Shown here piece by piece: positions 56,166-64,000 of a DNA stretch of 64,000 nt. Source of the stretch: an uncultured Halieaceae bacterium (lineage in GTDB: Bacteria; Pseudomonadota; Gammaproteobacteria; Pseudomonadales; Halieaceae); the NCBI GenBank assembly GCA_913031575.1, contig CAJWEV010000002.1, forward strand, positions 1-64,000. Reading direction: 5' to 3'. Position numbers and translations under genes: made by a program. The stretch's first letter is position 1; each line of letters starts with the position of its first letter. The notes under the pieces were generated by a model. It did not search any database. It saw only the letters and a program-made list of their open reading frames with translations, and had not been told where the DNA came from.

Positions 56166-57719
56166 ATGAAGACCAATATCGGCCTGTTACTGACGAAAAG
56201 AGCCCACCTCAATCCCGATCGCGAAGCCTATGTTGAAAGCGATGGCAGTCGGCGTTACACCTTCAAAGAGTTGAACGAACGATCCAACCGCCTGGCGAAT
56301 GCACTCAAGGCAAAAGGATTGAAAAAAGGTGATCGCATTGGCCTTTTGCTGATGAACTCGATTGAGTTCATGGAATCTTTCTTTGCTATTGGCAAGGTGG
56401 GTGGCGTGGTTGTTCCTCTCAACTGGCGCTTGGTCGCAGACGAACTTGAATTCATCTTGAAAGACTCGGGTGTGAAAACGTTGATCTTCGATAACGACTT
56501 CGCAGCCACTGTGGCCGATCTTGAAGGCCGAGGCGATAAAACAGATATCAACCAGTGGCTGCATGTGCTTGGTGGGGCTTCGGACGACGCCTGCCAGCCC
56601 TTTGCGACCTCCTACGACGCCTACTGTGGCGCGTCGAGTGCTGTGGAACCAGAGTGCGGTGCCGAAGATGACGACATGCTCTACATCATGTACACGTCAG
56701 GCACGACCGGCCTGCCCAAGGGCGTGGTTCATACCCATACGACGGCCATGTGGGGCGTATTCACTATTCACGCGACCGCAGATTATCAGTCTGGGGAGCG
56801 CTACATTGCCTGCCTACCCATGTTCCACGTGGGTGCGCTCACACCACTCACCATTAATGCCTACCACGGTGCAACGACTTACGTTATGCGTAGCTTTGAT
56901 CCAGTCGCGGCATGGGAATGTATCCAACGCGAAAAAATAACGAGCGGGTTGATGGTCCCTGCCATGCTGAATTTCATGGTGCAGGTGCCTCACTTTGAGA
57001 ATTACGACTGGTCGAGCGTGCGTACATTCATGACAGGCGCGGCACCAGTACCGGTCGCCCTGACACAGCGATACCAGGAGATGGGCATCGACATTACACA
57101 GGTTTATGGCCTCACCGAGACCTGCGGCCCTGCCTGCCTTATGGATGCAGAAAATGCGGTTCGCAAGCCCGAGTCCTGCGGAAAGCCCTTCTTCTTTACC
57201 GAAGTCATGGTGGCTGATGAAAACGGCAATGAGTTACCCTCTGGCGTAGCCGGTGAGATGCTGGTACGCGGCAAACACATCATGCGCGAGTATTGGAATC
57301 GATCTGATGCCACCGCCGAGACGCTGGTGAATGGTTGGCTGCGCACGGGTGACGTCGGTGTAATGGATGAAGAGGGTTTCTTTGCCATCCAGGACCGCAT
57401 TAAAGACATGATTATTTCGGGTGGCGAGAACGTTTATCCTGCGGAAATTGAGGGTGTGCTTCAAAGCCATCCGGGCATTAGCGAAGCCGGCGTTATTGGT
57501 CAGAACAGTGAAAAATGGGGAGAGTCACCGCTCGCGGTGGTCGTAAAGAGTGATGACGCCTTGACCGGTGAAGAGATTCTCGCGTTCTGTCAGGGCAAAC
57601 TCGCCAAGTTCAAACAGCCCAAGACGGTCGAGTTTATCGATGTCATTCCACGTAACCCGAGTGGAAAGATTCTGAAGCGAGTGCTGAGAGAGCAGTTTCC
57701 AACCGACGCTGCCGAATAA
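56166..57719 (+). CDS. AMP-dependent acyl-CoA synthetase
   Basis: A 517-residue acyl-adenylate-forming ligase distinct from the fadD product. P-loop: MYTSGTTGLPKGVVHTH; adenine motif YGLTETCGPAC; WLRTGDVGVMDEEGFFAI and DRIKDMIISGGENVYPAEIE; C-terminal catalytic Lys in PRNPSGKILKRVL. The start MKTNIGLLLTKRAHLNPDREA is typical of the medium/short or aromatic acyl-CoA synthetase group often annotated long-chain fatty acid-CoA ligase. The substrate cannot be assigned. It stands alone, preceded by palindromic sites; AGAGGT precedes the ATG. Confidence 0.9.
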   Translation: MKTNIGLLLTKRAHLNPDREAYVESDGSRRYTFKELNERSNRLANALKAKGLKKGDRIGLLLMNSIEFMESFFAIGKVGGVVVPLNWRLVADELEFILKDSGVKTLIFDNDFAATVADLEGRGDKTDINQWLHVLGGASDDACQPFATSYDAYCGASSAVEPECGAEDDDMLYIMYTSGTTGLPKGVVHTHTTAMWGVFTIHATADYQSGERYIACLPMFHVGALTPLTINAYHGATTYVMRSFDPVAAWECIQREKITSGLMVPAMLNFMVQVPHFENYDWSSVRTFMTGAAPVPVALTQRYQEMGIDITQVYGLTETCGPACLMDAENAVRKPESCGKPFFFTEVMVADENGNELPSGVAGEMLVRGKHIMREYWNRSDATAETLVNGWLRTGDVGVMDEEGFFAIQDRIKDMIISGGENVYPAEIEGVLQSHPGISEAGVIGQNSEKWGESPLAVVVKSDDALTGEEILAFCQGKLAKFKQPKTVEFIDVIPRNPSGKILKRVLREQFPTDAAE

Positions 57720-57896
57720 CGCTTTACCAAGTTACTCAATCAATATCGTTTAATGCCCTCTCATACGAGAAGTCATTGCCGTTTGTGGACTCGACTGAAG
57801 CGAAGGCCTAAGGCCACGCAATCGAAGCAATGCAAAAGCCGTCTAAACAATGCTTCGACGAGTTAGTGCAATCACCCGAGCATCGCACTAGCAACC

Positions 57897-60347
57897 TTAG
57901 ATTGGCGACCCGGGTGGTACCGTTAAATCGCCGCCCTCGAAGACAGTGGGGTCTGTAAGATGAGACGCGATGCGACGCGCGATAAATTGCATATGGGCAT
58001 TACCCGCCAGCGATCGGTCCCTGCTGCGCTCAGCTCGCTTTTGAATCTTAAGCAAGGCATCGAGTGCATCGGCACGTACCTGAGGCGCTGCTGCTTTGTG
58101 CGCGAGCAGAGACGCGAGCTCGTCAACCAACAACACCTGCACCATTCGCTCGATAGCGATAAGACGATCATCGCGCGCCTCGGGCCATCGATCATTGATT
58201 ACAATGGAGAGCATGTCAGCAAAGCTTGGAAGACCCTTGTTAGCCAGTTGCTGACTATTCATACGCGCCGCGCGCTTATGATCCAGTAGCTGAGCAAGCG
58301 TGATCTTAGCCGCCGTTCCTGCGGCCGCCATGGGATCGAATACATAGCCAGTGTGACGGGGGAAAAGTTCACGGCTCACCCCCGACTGAGGGGGTCGTGG
58401 CGGAATCAATGACACCACCGCATCAGATACCGCCAGTGCCTCAGGCTCCAGAGTCGCAAGCATTGCCGACAGTGCCGCTCGCTGCTCTTTTGCTGAGACA
58501 CGCTGCATCGTCGTCTGACCGTCCCCACGCATGGCGTAGGTAAATGTCTGGCCACCCAGCACTGTGGCTGCCGCCTGAACCTGGTAGCGGTGCATTAGAA
58601 ACGCGGGAACCAAGACATCTTCGAGTGTTGCCATGGGGCGCCCTGGTTGTATTGCGCGCTCGGAGAAGTTCGCCAATACAACTTTCCGCAAGGCCATTAA
58701 TCGGTTTAGTTCCGCGACGGGGTCGCTACCGTTATCCCATAAGCTGCTTGCTGGATGAACAGGTCCTGCAGACGATCGACTGCCAATGCGTGCATGCTCG
58801 TCGGCGACGTAGCGCAGGCCTGACGCCAGAGTTTCACGAATGATTTCCTCGCGACCCTCGGGCGCTGACGAGCCATCAGGAAAGTCCTGATAACCCCAGA
58901 TAACGGCGCGTTTGTCCCAGTCACCGATGCCAACGTCGTATGCATCCTCAAGCACGATTTCACCACTGTCATCTAGTGTGACAAGCGGATGCGGATAATC
59001 CATCACCGAGGCGCGGCCATCTGCGCTGGCTGCGAAATTGTGAGCAATACCTAGGGTATGCCCCACCTCATGTGCAGATAGTTGCCGTATCCGCGCCAAC
59101 GCAAACTCGCTGAGCTTCTCTTTGGCTTCGTCAAGCGAGTCGTCTTCGCCGTAAGGCGCAATAAGACCCTCTGCGATTAGGTAGTCTTGCCTCACCCGCA
59201 GTGAACCCAATGTGACATGACCTTTGAGGATTTCCTGCGTTCGAGGATCACGAACACTAGAGCCATAAGACCAGCCTCGGGTAGATCGGTGAACCCATTG
59301 AATCACGTTGTAACGAACATCCATAGGATCCACATCCTCGGGCAACACCTTGACCTGAAAACCATTGACATAGCCAGCAGCCTCGAAGGCCTGATTCCAC
59401 CAAAGCGCACCTTCGATAAGTGCGGTCATAACAGGCTCGGGCGCACCCGGATCAACCCAATAAATAATGGGCTTTACCGCTTCGCTGAACTCTGCATTGG
59501 GATCTACTTTCTCCAGCCGATGTCGTCGCGCATAGGCTGATTTTACTGGCGCATCAATAGGGCTCGCATAGTCGTAGACCAAACTATCCTCACCGCTATC
59601 GATGTAGCCAGCCCGAGGATCAAATGGAAGTGGCTCGTAACCATCATCGGGGAGTCGCACGAAAGAGTGATGGCTGTGAACAGTAATGGCGCTCGCATCA
59701 GGAGCAACTGTTCGCAAAATTGAACCCTTGGGGTTACCCGCGTAGGTTAGTCTCGCATCGATTTCCGTGTTGTCAGGAAATGATTTTGTCTTTGGCGCAT
59801 GGATTGCGGACCGAGAGCTGTCAATAGAATAACTACCCTCGCCTCTGGCTGCTAGGAGTCGTGAAAGATCTGTCGCGTCACTCAATGCAAATTCAGTGAG
59901 GTCAATCAAGGTCATGCCCTCGGACTGCTCAGCGACCTCGAAACCCCAAATAATCGATTGCGCAAAGGCTTCGTCTACAGCGCGTTGCTCGGCCGGATTA
60001 TCGGATCGAGCCGTATATTTTGTATTGACGGCGGTCAGGAAAACTTTTTTACCCACCCGATCAAGCGTTACGAGGTGGGTATCACCCAAGCGCCCACGAT
60101 CCAGCCCCAAATCGTTAGAGCCGACACCGTGCGACAGGCCGCTGTAATAAATAAACGGGCCAGTAAGGTCGTGAATATCTCCGTAAAGCCTCCCCTCATC
60201 CGCATCCCAATACAGCGGCATGAAGCCGGACATGAGGGTGCTTCGCTCAGCGATTGAGGGGCCCTCTTCCTGTGCAAGAACACCATCCATTGCCCATGCC
60301 GTACCGCTTAGGCACAGCAACATCCATAGTCTTAAGAAAATACGCAT
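57897..60347 (-). CDS. exported zinc-dependent metalloprotease (DUF5117-type)
   Basis: An 816-residue secreted protein. AAGGAGA precedes the ATG at 60347, and the signal peptide is LWMLLCLSGTAWA. The catalytic zinc motif HEVGHTLGIAHN lies at 426-437 (HExxHxxGxxH, metzincin-like), inside a domain beginning KPIIYWVDPGAPEPVMTALIEGA. The N-terminal 270 residues (FMPLYWDADEGRLYGDI; FIYYSGLSHGVGSNDLGLDRG) are the DUF5117-like region of these putative peptidases, and the rest is mainly helical. Expected in periplasm or outside; substrates unknown. It is convergent with the acyl-CoA synthetase gene and 108 bases downstream of the Usp gene. Confidence 0.88.
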   Translation of the reverse strand: MRIFLRLWMLLCLSGTAWAMDGVLAQEEGPSIAERSTLMSGFMPLYWDADEGRLYGDIHDLTGPFIYYSGLSHGVGSNDLGLDRGRLGDTHLVTLDRVGKKVFLTAVNTKYTARSDNPAEQRAVDEAFAQSIIWGFEVAEQSEGMTLIDLTEFALSDATDLSRLLAARGEGSYSIDSSRSAIHAPKTKSFPDNTEIDARLTYAGNPKGSILRTVAPDASAITVHSHHSFVRLPDDGYEPLPFDPRAGYIDSGEDSLVYDYASPIDAPVKSAYARRHRLEKVDPNAEFSEAVKPIIYWVDPGAPEPVMTALIEGALWWNQAFEAAGYVNGFQVKVLPEDVDPMDVRYNVIQWVHRSTRGWSYGSSVRDPRTQEILKGHVTLGSLRVRQDYLIAEGLIAPYGEDDSLDEAKEKLSEFALARIRQLSAHEVGHTLGIAHNFAASADGRASVMDYPHPLVTLDDSGEIVLEDAYDVGIGDWDKRAVIWGYQDFPDGSSAPEGREEIIRETLASGLRYVADEHARIGSRSSAGPVHPASSLWDNGSDPVAELNRLMALRKVVLANFSERAIQPGRPMATLEDVLVPAFLMHRYQVQAAATVLGGQTFTYAMRGDGQTTMQRVSAKEQRAALSAMLATLEPEALAVSDAVVSLIPPRPPQSGVSRELFPRHTGYVFDPMAAAGTAAKITLAQLLDHKRAARMNSQQLANKGLPSFADMLSIVINDRWPEARDDRLIAIERMVQVLLVDELASLLAHKAAAPQVRADALDALLKIQKRAERSRDRSLAGNAHMQFIARRIASHLTDPTVFEGGDLTVPPGSPI

Positions 60348-60455
60348 GGGAGTCTCCTTTCTACTACGAGACGGTAGCATGCGCGATACCGGACAAAAAG
60401 CGATGTGGCTTACTAGGGGGGGTATGAACAAACAACTGCCTCAGAAACGGGCGAT

Positions 60456-61322
60456 TCAGAGATGCAAGGTGATCGTCGGGACCTGCGATGCGCGCAATAA
60501 ATCGTTGGTACGACTACCCAGCAGCAAACTTCGCCAGGGTGAGTGGCTGTAAGCCCCCATGATTAGCAGATCGGCTTCTCGTTCGGCAATTGCGCGGGTG
60601 ACAACCTGCTCGGGGTCGCCAGGAACAAATGACGCATCAACGTTGAAATTAGCTGATTGCAGTGTCTGCTCGGCCCACTCAATTTGGCGAGCTGAGTCAG
60701 CACCGCGCTTACCCGACATCAACACATGAATGGGCAGGTCTCGCATGTTGGGATTCGATGCCAAAAGTTCGATACCTCGGCGCGCCATTCGACCACCATC
60801 GTAAGCCACCAGCACGCTTTTTGGTGCTTTGAAATCATCGGTCACCGTCATGATAGGCCGGCGAATTTGACGACAAATCGCTTCTACATGGCGTCCCAGA
60901 TCCCGTCGTGTATGCGATGCCGACTCACCTTTTCTGCCAAGAACATACATGGCCACCGACGACTCCTGCTCCCTTAACGTCGCGAGCAGTTGCCCGTAAC
61001 GCTGTCGCGTATCGGTTTGAAGTCCCATGTGGGTCTCACAGCGTGTCCTTAACTGATTGAGGAACACACGACCTTGCTCCCTGATGACTTTACTGCGTTC
61101 TCCCTCTTCTTGGGACAGCCGCTCAAGCAGGTTCTCTTGTGCATCAACACCAATCGAGCCACTTCTATCAACATCCGCCGCAATCTCGGAATGCCGATCA
61201 ATGACATGCAGCAGCTCAATGGGTGCAGATAGTTGGGCCGCAGCCCACGCGGCATAGTCTGCCACATGTGTGGCGTATTCCGACTTATCAACGCAAGCTA
61301 ATACCTTTTTTTCTTGCCGCAT
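60456..61322 (-). CDS. tandem universal stress protein
   Basis: A 288-residue protein of two fused Usp domains (about 1-145 and 150-288). Domain 1 starts VLACVDKSEYATHVADYAAW and ends with YVLGRKGESASHTRRDLGRHVE; domain 2 starts SVLVAYDGGRMARRGIELLA and carries LLIMGAYSHSPWRSLLLGSRT, close to the ATP-binding G-x2-G-x9-G pattern but with Ser at the second position. It lies 10 bases downstream of a SulP transporter gene, a pairing seen in other bacteria, and may regulate or be coupled to that transporter. Confidence 0.9.
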   Translation of the reverse strand: MRQEKKVLACVDKSEYATHVADYAAWAAAQLSAPIELLHVIDRHSEIAADVDRSGSIGVDAQENLLERLSQEEGERSKVIREQGRVFLNQLRTRCETHMGLQTDTRQRYGQLLATLREQESSVAMYVLGRKGESASHTRRDLGRHVEAICRQIRRPIMTVTDDFKAPKSVLVAYDGGRMARRGIELLASNPNMRDLPIHVLMSGKRGADSARQIEWAEQTLQSANFNVDASFVPGDPEQVVTRAIAEREADLLIMGAYSHSPWRSLLLGSRTNDLLRASQVPTITLHL

Positions 61323-61332
61323 ACGCTAGATC

Positions 61333-62808
61333 CTAGTGATCAAGGAGCATGTCTTCTGCTCCATCCTTATCGTGAATCGCAAACTTATCGACCAAGGTGG
61401 CACTTGCTTCGTTCATACCTATGACCTCAACTTCGGTGCCTTCGCGCCGAAACTTGATCACAATTTTATCGAGGGCGCTTACAGCTGTGATGTCCCAAAA
61501 ATGGGCTCTGCTCACGTCGATGTAAACCTTGTCGATAACCTCCTGATAATCAAAGACCTTGGAGAACCGATCTGCACTCGCAAAAAATACCTGCCCGTAA
61601 ACCGTATATCGACGCGCCCTGCCCTCGTCACAGGCAGCCGATGTGACGCTCAAGATTCGGCCTACTTTATGCGCGAAGAAAAAGCCCGATAACAAGACAC
61701 CGGTGAGTACGCCTTGCGCTAGGTCATGCGTGGCCACGGTGACTGCTACGGTCGCCAGCATCACCACGCTCGAGCTTTTCGGATGTGTCCTAAGATTACG
61801 AATGGATTCCCAGTTAAACGTGCCGATCGATACCATGATCATGACCGCAACCAGCGCCGCCATCGGTATCTGGCTCACCCACTCACCCGCGAAGACGACC
61901 ATGATCAAAAGTAAAAGCCCTGCGACTAACGTCGACAGGCGGCCACGACCACCCGACTTCACGTTGATAACCGACTGACCGATCATGGCACAACCCGCCA
62001 TACCGCCTATAAATCCCGTAGCCACATTGGCTAAGCCCTGTCCGACACACTCTCTGTTCTTATTGCTCAAAGTATCAGTTAGGTCATCGACAATGGTCGC
62101 AGTCATAAGCGACTCAAGAAGCCCAACCACCATTAAAGTGGCCGAGTAAGGAAAAATAATGGATAACGTTTCCCAGGTCATCGGCACGTCTGGTACAAAA
62201 AATTGAGGCAGGCTGTCAGGGAGTTCGCCCATGTCGCCCACGGTCCGGATATCTAGATCCAATGCAATTGCGACCATGGTAAGGACAATGATAGTGATCA
62301 GCGGAGACGGCACAGCCGTGGTCAAACGCGGCAGGCCATAAATGATACCCAAACCCGCCGCTGTCATGGCGTAGACCTCCCAGGTGACATCAGTCAACTC
62401 GGGAAGCTGCGCCATAAAAATCAAAATAGCGAGCGCGTTTACAAACCCTGTCACCACGGACCGAGAAACAAAACGCATCAGTTCACCCAAACGAATCCAG
62501 CCCGCGATAATCTGCAACACACCTGTCAGAACAGTCGCCGCAAACAAGTACTGCAGACCGTGCTCCTTCACCAGCGTCACCATGAGTAAAGCCATAGCGC
62601 CCGTCGCAGCCGATATCATCCCCGGGCGACCGCCTGTAAAAGCAATGATCACAGCGATAGAGAACGAGGCATACAAACCCACCTTCGGATCGACGCCTGC
62701 GATAATCGAGAACGCAATGGCTTCTGGAATAAGTGCGAGCGCAACGACCAGTCCAGCTAAAGCGTCGTTTCGCGTGTTAGAAAACCACTCTTGGCGGATA
62801 GTATCCAT
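61333..62808 (-). CDS. SulP-family anion transporter with STAS domain
   Basis: A 491-residue inner-membrane protein with about 10-12 hydrophobic segments and a C-terminal STAS domain (after residue 400: [39 protein letters not shown]-type core). The SulP signature is in [30 protein letters not shown], cited as a landmark near residue 19; [28 protein letters not shown] is also characteristic. Members transport sulfate, bicarbonate (BicA) or other anions; bicarbonate or sulfate are both possible. First gene of the SulP-Usp operon. Confidence 0.92.
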   Translation of the reverse strand: MDTIRQEWFSNTRNDALAGLVVALALIPEAIAFSIIAGVDPKVGLYASFSIAVIIAFTGGRPGMISAATGAMALLMVTLVKEHGLQYLFAATVLTGVLQIIAGWIRLGELMRFVSRSVVTGFVNALAILIFMAQLPELTDVTWEVYAMTAAGLGIIYGLPRLTTAVPSPLITIIVLTMVAIALDLDIRTVGDMGELPDSLPQFFVPDVPMTWETLSIIFPYSATLMVVGLLESLMTATIVDDLTDTLSNKNRECVGQGLANVATGFIGGMAGCAMIGQSVINVKSGGRGRLSTLVAGLLLLIMVVFAGEWVSQIPMAALVAVMIMVSIGTFNWESIRNLRTHPKSSSVVMLATVAVTVATHDLAQGVLTGVLLSGFFFAHKVGRILSVTSAACDEGRARRYTVYGQVFFASADRFSKVFDYQEVIDKVYIDVSRAHFWDITAVSALDKIVIKFRREGTEVEVIGMNEASATLVDKFAIHDKDGAEDMLLDH

Positions 62809-62964
62809 GGATCTGTACTTTTTTGTTGAATGCCGAGCAGTACGTGCGCGAGGCAGCGCCGGATTCGAATGCGCGCGTTACAAAAATGGATCTGATGAGG
62901 CACGGGCATGGTTTACCCGAGGTGTCGGCGTTACCATGAAATAGGGTGTTTTTGGAGAGACCTT

Positions 62965-63897
62965 ATGACCACCGATGTATTGCTCATTGCAAACACCGAT
63001 GACGAGTGGCCAATCGGCGTGATCGAGATGGTAGGCCGCCGCCTATCTATTGCACGTGTCGATGTTTCCGAAGAACTCACATCTGAGATCGACTGCAGCT
63101 CGGTTGAAATATTAGTTGGTGGTCCCACAAACCTTGTCCCGTGGATCCACCGTTGCCCTAAGCTTCGATGGATACAGAGCACTTGGGCTGGTGTTGATGC
63201 GCTGTCGGGACACATTCCCGCAGGTGTTGTCGTAACACCACTAAAAAAAGTTTTTGGTCAGTCAATGTCAGAGTTCGTATTGGGTTGGATACTGGCGCTG
63301 GAACGTCGCATCCTCGACCGAGCGCTGGCCTCTACCTGGGATGATACGCCGGAGGTGGGTGTATTTGGAAAAACTATGGGATTACTTGGAACGGGAAGCA
63401 TTGGCCGCGCCGTTGCCAAAACAGCGCACCATCTTGGCATCCGATGCCGCGGCTTGAATTCTGATGGACGTCCGGTCGATTGTTTTGAAACGTGCTTCAA
63501 GGCAGGTGATCATCGCTTCTTTGATGGTCTTGACTATGTTGTTTCCGTATTACCCAAAACCACTCACACTGAGAATGTCATAGACGCGAACGCACTCAAA
63601 CGACTGAGCCCGGGCAGCATTGTGGTCAACATTGGGCGAGGCAACGCGATCGATGATGATGCCTTGCTCACTGCACTCAAAAATGGGGTAGTTGGGGCAG
63701 CCGTTTTAGACGTTTTCCGCGAGGAGCCGCTACCCAAGGCACATCCCTACTGGCAGCAACCAAACGTCTACATTACCTCTCACACGTCAGCTCCGACACT
63801 CCAGCGGTTTGTGGCGCAGGCAATGGCATCCAACTTAGACCGCTTCATTGCAGGACACGATCTGCAAGGAACATTCGATGCCAGTAAGGGTTATTGA
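62965..63897 (+). CDS. D-2-hydroxyacid dehydrogenase (NAD(P)-dependent)
   Basis: A 310-residue oxidoreductase of the 2-hydroxyacid dehydrogenase family, similar to glyoxylate/hydroxypyruvate reductase A. The nucleotide-binding fold is MGLLGTGSIGRAVAKTAHHLG; the catalytic Arg is in NIGRGNAIDDDALL, Glu in REEPLPKAHPYW, and His in ITSHTSAPT. GGAGAG precedes the ATG at 62965. Divergent from the SulP gene. Reduction of glyoxylate or hydroxypyruvate is plausible; the substrate is unproven. Its stop overlaps the 3' end of the SOUL gene on the other strand. Confidence 0.9.
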   Translation: MTTDVLLIANTDDEWPIGVIEMVGRRLSIARVDVSEELTSEIDCSSVEILVGGPTNLVPWIHRCPKLRWIQSTWAGVDALSGHIPAGVVVTPLKKVFGQSMSEFVLGWILALERRILDRALASTWDDTPEVGVFGKTMGLLGTGSIGRAVAKTAHHLGIRCRGLNSDGRPVDCFETCFKAGDHRFFDGLDYVVSVLPKTTHTENVIDANALKRLSPGSIVVNIGRGNAIDDDALLTALKNGVVGAAVLDVFREEPLPKAHPYWQQPNVYITSHTSAPTLQRFVAQAMASNLDRFIAGHDLQGTFDASKGY

Positions 63898-63998
63898 GCC
63901 CCCAATGAGCTGGGCGCAACCGCCACGATAATTTCATTACGTCGCATAAACGGTGGTGTCCACGGGGGGTTGTATTGGTTCAAAGTTGGATCGCCCAG
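63891..63998 (-). CDS. SOUL family heme-binding protein, C-terminal end only
   Basis: A minus-strand frame enters from the right edge of the window and ends with TAA at 63891-63893. The visible 35 residues include QYNPPWTPPFMRRNEIIV, the characteristic C-terminal signature of SOUL/heme-binding proteins. The start is outside the window. It overlaps the dehydrogenase stop codon by seven bases. Confidence 0.75.
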   Translation of the reverse strand: MGDPTLNQYNPPWTPPFMRRNEIIVAVAPSSLGAQ

Positions 63999-64000
63999 TG

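Noticed and set aside
62384-62944. 186-codon plus-strand frame over the start of the SulP gene
   Set aside because: Mostly antisense to SulP transmembrane segments; the Thr/Ala/Ile-rich reading is a typical shadow of hydrophobic coding sequence.
1-64000. CRISPR arrays, phage genes, insertion sequences, rRNA or tRNA genes
   Set aside because: No regularly spaced repeats, transposase or integrase motifs, tRNA cloverleaf-like sequences or rRNA sequences were seen on either strand.

Overview
The window looks like a chromosomal segment of a heterotrophic marine-type gammaproteobacterium. The core gene order (der-bamB-yfgM-hisS-ispG-pilW-rlmN-ndk-fdx-hscA-hscB-iscA-iscU-iscS-iscR-trmJ-suhB-secF-secD, with purL-mltF next to it) is that of Pseudomonas-like lineages, but iscX, rodZ and cysE are missing from their usual slots. 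The content fits an OM60/NOR5 (Halieaceae)-like organism: isocitrate lyase, several acyl-CoA enzymes, a TonB-dependent vitamin B12 receptor and a SulP transporter. That placement is inference; no rRNA is present to confirm it. I see no phage, insertion sequence, CRISPR array or tRNA gene. The genome is compact: many genes overlap by 1-4 bases and several convergent pairs share their stop codons.

Layout. 1-10.9 kb: the 3' part of a CotH-type kinase gene, a PhoD-type phosphatase, dusA, mlaA, hrpA, fadD, a MaoC hydratase and an unknown 166-aa protein. 10.9-18 kb: mnmC, glutaminyl cyclase and a large M16C peptidase in one run, then a fatty acid desaturase. 18-21.7 kb: a CHAD-like protein, an SLC13 permease with TrkA-C domains, a VOC protein and a DUF501 protein. 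21.7-25.1 kb: a vitamin B12 locus made of a promoter, a cobalamin riboswitch, a btuB-type receptor, cobO/btuR and an unrecognised membrane protein. 25-28.2 kb: a class II aldolase with an HxlR regulator, and aceA with its own terminator and promoter. 28.2-46.2 kb: the long leftward housekeeping block, including the isc operon with an excellent IscR operator in front of iscR, the ndk promoter, trmJ, suhB and secDF. 46.3-53.5 kb: purL, mltF, tadA, an AlkA-like glycosylase and a small membrane protein. 53.6-64 kb: a second-type EF-G, an acyl-CoA synthetase, a large zinc metalloprotease, a Usp-SulP pair, a 2-hydroxyacid dehydrogenase and the C-terminal end of a SOUL heme-binding protein.

How the genes work together. 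The isc genes form a complete Fe-S assembly line that serves the Fe-S enzymes encoded beside it (IspG, RlmN, Fdx). The two acyl-CoA synthetases, MaoC hydratase and isocitrate lyase point to growth on fatty acids and C2 units. The btuB-cobO-membrane protein run is a B12 salvage operon, and its third member is the best candidate here for an undescribed component. Other points of interest are regulatory: a Shine-Dalgarno-masking hairpin behind the riboswitch, an inverted repeat across the aceA promoter, and a perfect ACCAAT/ATTGGT palindrome before the second acyl-CoA synthetase gene.
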